From assembly GCA_022749755.1 (NCBI GenBank), contig CM040440.1, forward strand, positions 4,859,769 to 4,923,768: 64,000 nucleotides of DNA, read 5' to 3'. This DNA comes from Azadirachta indica. Lineage: Eukaryota; Streptophyta; Magnoliopsida; Sapindales; Meliaceae. Under the pieces are notes generated by a model. That model saw nothing but the letters and a program-made list of their open reading frames with translations. It ran no database searches and was not told where the DNA came from. Below, piece by piece: positions 61,091 to 64,000 of the stretch; position 1 is the stretch's first letter; each line of letters starts with the position of its first letter. The position numbers and the translations under genes were made by a program.

Positions 61091-62005
61091 TCAGGCCTGA
61101 GTGCCAGCCAGAGCCTTCATCTGAATGTGATTATTAGGGTCGGAAGAAGCATTGGGCAAGGCCTCATAAGACCCCATTCTCCTGACAGCAACAGTCTTAG
61201 CAACAACAGCATAAGTAGCCATAATAATGATAAACACAAACATTACATGTACCAAAAACAACAGATCCAAAATCGCCATCGCCCTCAGCTTTGACTCCTC
61301 CAAATCACATTTGGTAGAACCTTCAACACCCTTCACCACATCCAGCAACTTATGGCAACCTTCAGGTATAAACGCCTCTACGTACAAAGACAAACCCGTT
61401 TGCAGCTCCCACAACCCCTGCAAACACAGGGACCCACCTAAAGCCACGTCAGCGACAAAAAACTTCGAATTACACGCGAGAACAACGCATAGCAGAGACG
61501 ACAAAGCCGAAATCCGGCCCGAAACGATGTCGCATTTGGCTTGGAGATCCGAAGTTTGGACGGAGGCAGCGGCGAAGGAAACAGAGTACTGGAGGTAAAA
61601 GACGGAAGCGCCAAGGGCGAAGAAGAGATCGGAAGGAAAGGGAAGCAAAGAAGTGCATTCAGAAATCAGAAGAGAAATGGAGAGGAAGAGAAAGAGGAAG
61701 GAAACGAGAGCGGATTGAAGGGAGGCAAAGCGGTGAACGGGGGTGCGACCTTTGAGGAGGGGGTCAGAGTCGGAGGAGGTGATGGTTTGGTGGGCGAAGG
61801 CGATGAGGAGACAGAGGATGAGAAGGTAAAGCTGGAGGTGTTTGAGACGGTGGTGCTGGTGGTGGTACAACGGAAGAGGGTGGTAGGGTTTGGCGGAGTA
61901 AGATTGTGGGGATTTGAGATGGTTGCGAGTTGTGCAGATCGTATGGTAGAGGCCGAGTGAAACCAGAGCTGAGGAGGAAAAGATTTCATATATTAGACCT
62001 GCCAT
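61091..62005 (-). CDS. DUF716 / TMEM45-type multi-pass membrane protein
   Basis: An intronless gene encodes 304 residues. Hydrophobic segments are visible near 10-25 (SSALVSLGLYHTI), 56-72 (LQLYLLILCLLIAF), 95-113 (ALVSFLFLFLSISLLI), 126-145 (LFFALGASVFYLQYSVSF), 166-182 (ISALSSLLCVVLA) and 240-270 (AILDLLFLVHVMFVFIIIMA). Conserved DUF716-like spots include LYHTICT at the N-terminus and GLWELQTGLSLY near 196-207. A His-rich patch (YHHQHHRLKH) precedes the second segment. The family is an uncharacterised group related to animal TMEM45; the biochemical role is unknown. The leader (62006-62160) is CT-rich on its own strand. Opposite-strand ORFs at 61227-61598 and 61541-61960 are shadows. Confidence 0.88.
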   Translation of the reverse strand: MAGLIYEIFSSSALVSLGLYHTICTTRNHLKSPQSYSAKPYHPLPLYHHQHHRLKHLQLYLLILCLLIAFAHQTITSSDSDPLLKGRTPVHRFASLQSALVSFLFLFLSISLLISECTSLLPFPSDLFFALGASVFYLQYSVSFAAASVQTSDLQAKCDIVSGRISALSSLLCVVLACNSKFFVADVALGGSLCLQGLWELQTGLSLYVEAFIPEGCHKLLDVVKGVEGSTKCDLEESKLRAMAILDLLFLVHVMFVFIIIMATYAVVAKTVAVRRMGSYEALPNASSDPNNHIQMKALAGTQA

Positions 62006-63252
62006 TACTGATCTCCTTCCTCTTCTTCTTCTTTTTATTCTTCTTCCTCTGTTCTAGCATACAAAGACGTAGAGGATCGAGTGAGGAAGAAGATGATGAT
62101 GATGATGATGATGAGACAGTTTCTCGTTCTCTTCGGTCTGTATCGAAGCGATGACTAAAACGACACCGATCAGATGTTATGAGTGTTTACACTAGACATT
62201 ACACATTAGTTTAGTTTCTGTTCTCCAACGTGGTACTTTGCATTGCATGCCTACATTTTCATAATGGGTTTGGCAGCCGGCCCTCCTTTTACTAGGCCCA
62301 TCTTTAATAATTTGACTTTTTCTAAATTCTTCAAATTTTAATCGAAATCTAAAATTGATTAGATTCCGATTCATTTCTATAATTCTAATAAATAAATTAG
62401 GTTAGGTTACATATAAATTTTTAATGATAAATTTGGGTGAAATATGTTCGTATGTGATGAGTATTGTAAATTAGTATTAAATAACACATACGTATCCTTA
62501 ATTTTCTTCAAAAATGATACGGCGTTCTCTAATGAATGATATAATTTTTTTTCAATTTTAACATTAAATATATTCCAGTCATTAGTTTACCTTTCCACAC
62601 CTTAAAATTTGACTTTTTGATGTTCTATAATCTATAAAGTTGATATTTATAGAACATGATACAAATTGTTCATTTAGGTTGCATTATTTCGGCATAGTAA
62701 TCCATTTTAAATAACATAATATTTCCATAAAACAATGTTAAGCATGCATTGGGTTAAAGAGCAAAGAGGTCACAGATTTTTTTTTTTTTATAATTTTCTT
62801 TTGAACAAAAAGGGGTCACAGCTTGATGTTCAATGTTAATAGCCAAGACTATTGCATTTGCATACATAAAAAATAGTAATAGTAGAAGCCTCTTCAAAAC
62901 TCAAAAAGTCTCACTCTCATGAAGTTGTCCACTTTCACTAGGACAATCTATTCAACAACTAGATTGCAGACAAGAGAATTGCATCATGTTTTCTGGTGCA
63001 AAGGATGGGAGGAAACAAAAGTCAGGATAATCTGGCAACACATCTTGCTCGATTACAAATATTAGTGATTAATAACGTGCAAGGTGAAGTTGCACACAAA
63101 ACCATACCAAACCAACAGCCAATGAGGAAAGGAAAGGAAATAAAGCACTAATAACTGCACCCTAATGTGTAGAAAGTTACAGAGATAATGAAAGAATACC
63201 CAACAGAAGTTTTATCCAGGAAAGGCACACCAATGGCTAGCACACTACAGAA
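62006..63252. other. DUF716 promoter and spacer
   Basis: The DUF716 leader and promoter lie near 62006-62160, with a (GAT)n run at about 62093-62112. The rest is AT-rich with no supportable gene. About 62890-63252 is probably 3' UTR of the minus-strand gene entering from the right. Confidence 0.45.
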
Positions 63253-63318
63253 TTATAGAATTAGGATGAGGAAGAAGATGACCAGTGCCAATACAATAAT
63301 TGCCAGCACCCACCAACA
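63253..63318 (-). CDS. Probable last exon of a tail-anchored membrane protein (partial gene)
   Basis: On the minus strand, a TTTTGCAG acceptor is followed by 21 codons and a TAA. They encode a single strongly hydrophobic helix, CWWVLAIIVLALVIFFLILI, right at the C-terminus. This is the form of a tail anchor, as in SNAREs and some ER proteins. The remaining exons would lie to the right, beyond or near the window end; I could not identify them in 63319-64000. The family is unknown. Confidence 0.4.
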   Translation of the reverse strand, partial: CWWVLAIIVLALVIFFLILIL

Positions 63319-64000
63319 CTGCAAAACAATGCAGAGAAACAATAGTTCAAACTATAGTCCCTCTAACAAAACTATGAAAGAACAAGAACATTAACATCTG
63401 TGAAAAAGTGGGGAAATATATGAATTTCTGAAGACGGATTTTGTCCATCATATATGTATTCGATTATAACACAAATCGTATAGTTTTATGTTACATATGT
63501 AATCCCTCACTATAAATTTTCTCAGGATTCTCCTACTGCAATTCCTTTGCTTTCCTTTCCTTTCCCTAATAAGCAAAAAGAATGCAAAAGGGCCATCAAG
63601 AATACTTGGTTGGAAATGCGGCGTGGCTGTTCCACATCATTACCTTTCCACTTTTGGGGAATGAAAAAGTGGAAATGCCTTCAAACAGAAACTTGAACAG
63701 ACTACAATATTATTAAAGAATAGATTGGAATCTTTTGAAAACTTTACCAATGAAGAGACTTCATTGAACATATTGCATGCTGCTACGTGGCACTGTTCAT
63801 TATCTGATATGACTTACTCCATTTTTGTTTTTTTTCTTTTCTGCATAAAGCCTCATAATGCAAATTTGATGTCCCATTTTCTTACAAACCAAAATAAGCA
63901 GGAATGTAATTTCATGAGTTTTTAGTCCCTGGTGTGAAAAGGCCATCAGCTGATGACTTGCCACTGAAAAAAAAAATTGCTAAAAGGAACTTGGGGAAAA
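63319..64000. other. Right edge: probable intron of the tail-anchored protein gene
   Basis: No coding exon is recognised in this stretch. It may be an intron of the gene whose last exon lies at 63253-63318. The ORF at 63725-63925 on the plus strand has no known domain. Confidence 0.35.

Noticed and set aside
61227..61960. Two plus-strand frames over the DUF716 gene
   Set aside because: They are antisense shadows of a Leu/Ser/Phe-rich membrane protein; the Glu/Gly/Lys-rich composition is the expected complement.

Overview
This is a gene-rich stretch of a plant nuclear genome, from a eudicot and probably a rosid. The evidence is GT-AG introns, AT-rich intergenic DNA full of (TA)n tracts and MITE-like fold-back elements, and plant-only gene families. 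These include plastid GAPDH subunit A, a DYW-class PPR protein, XTH, HIPP, DUF761 and NIPA-type Mg transporter genes. I traced exon structures by hand from splice consensus and reading phase. The coordinates are predictions, but every joined gene closes in frame.

Layout from left to right: LWD1/2-type WD40 clock regulator (+, 207-1253). Isoprenylated HMA-domain protein, HIPP (-, 3941-4997). AT-rich gap with a fold-back element. Plastid GAPDH subunit A (+, 9887-11929). Second fold-back element. Organellar tyrosyl-tRNA synthetase (+, 13547-15022). Group I XTH (-, 17480-18707). OTU-type deubiquitinase (-, 22099-26666, with a 5' UTR exon at about 27.4-27.5 kb) carrying a 275-bp MITE with a 9-bp target-site duplication in one intron. 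HIT-finger DEAD-box helicase, RH41-like (-, 29088-31255). DUF761 protein (-, 32328-32936). An 8.5-kb gene-free AT-rich region with a diverged repeat. A second DUF761 protein (+, 41494-42111).

Next comes a compact minus-strand cluster: a C2-domain SRC2-like protein (44213-45262), a DYW PPR protein (45682-47871) and NIPA8-like Mg transporter (48165-51868, 13 exons). NIPA8 is divergent from SNM1, a DNA cross-link repair nuclease (+, 52860-55476, 9 exons). The right end holds a TATA-bearing small-ORF locus (about 57.1-56.8 kb), a 1.16-kb long-TIR element, a DUF716/TMEM45-type membrane protein (-, 61091-62005) and a probable last exon of a tail-anchored membrane protein (-, 63253-63318).

The genes do not form an operon or one pathway. 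The order LWD, GAPA, NIPA8, SNM1 matches, as I recall it, the order of Arabidopsis At3g26640, At3g26650, At3g26670 and At3g26680. RH41 beside an OTU gene matches At3g02065/At3g02070. The window therefore looks like an ancestral eudicot gene-order block. I found no convincing new biological system. The points most worth a second look are the four inverted-repeat elements, the duplicated stop-codon end of the helicase gene, the diverged repeat between the two DUF761 genes and a few small ORFs.
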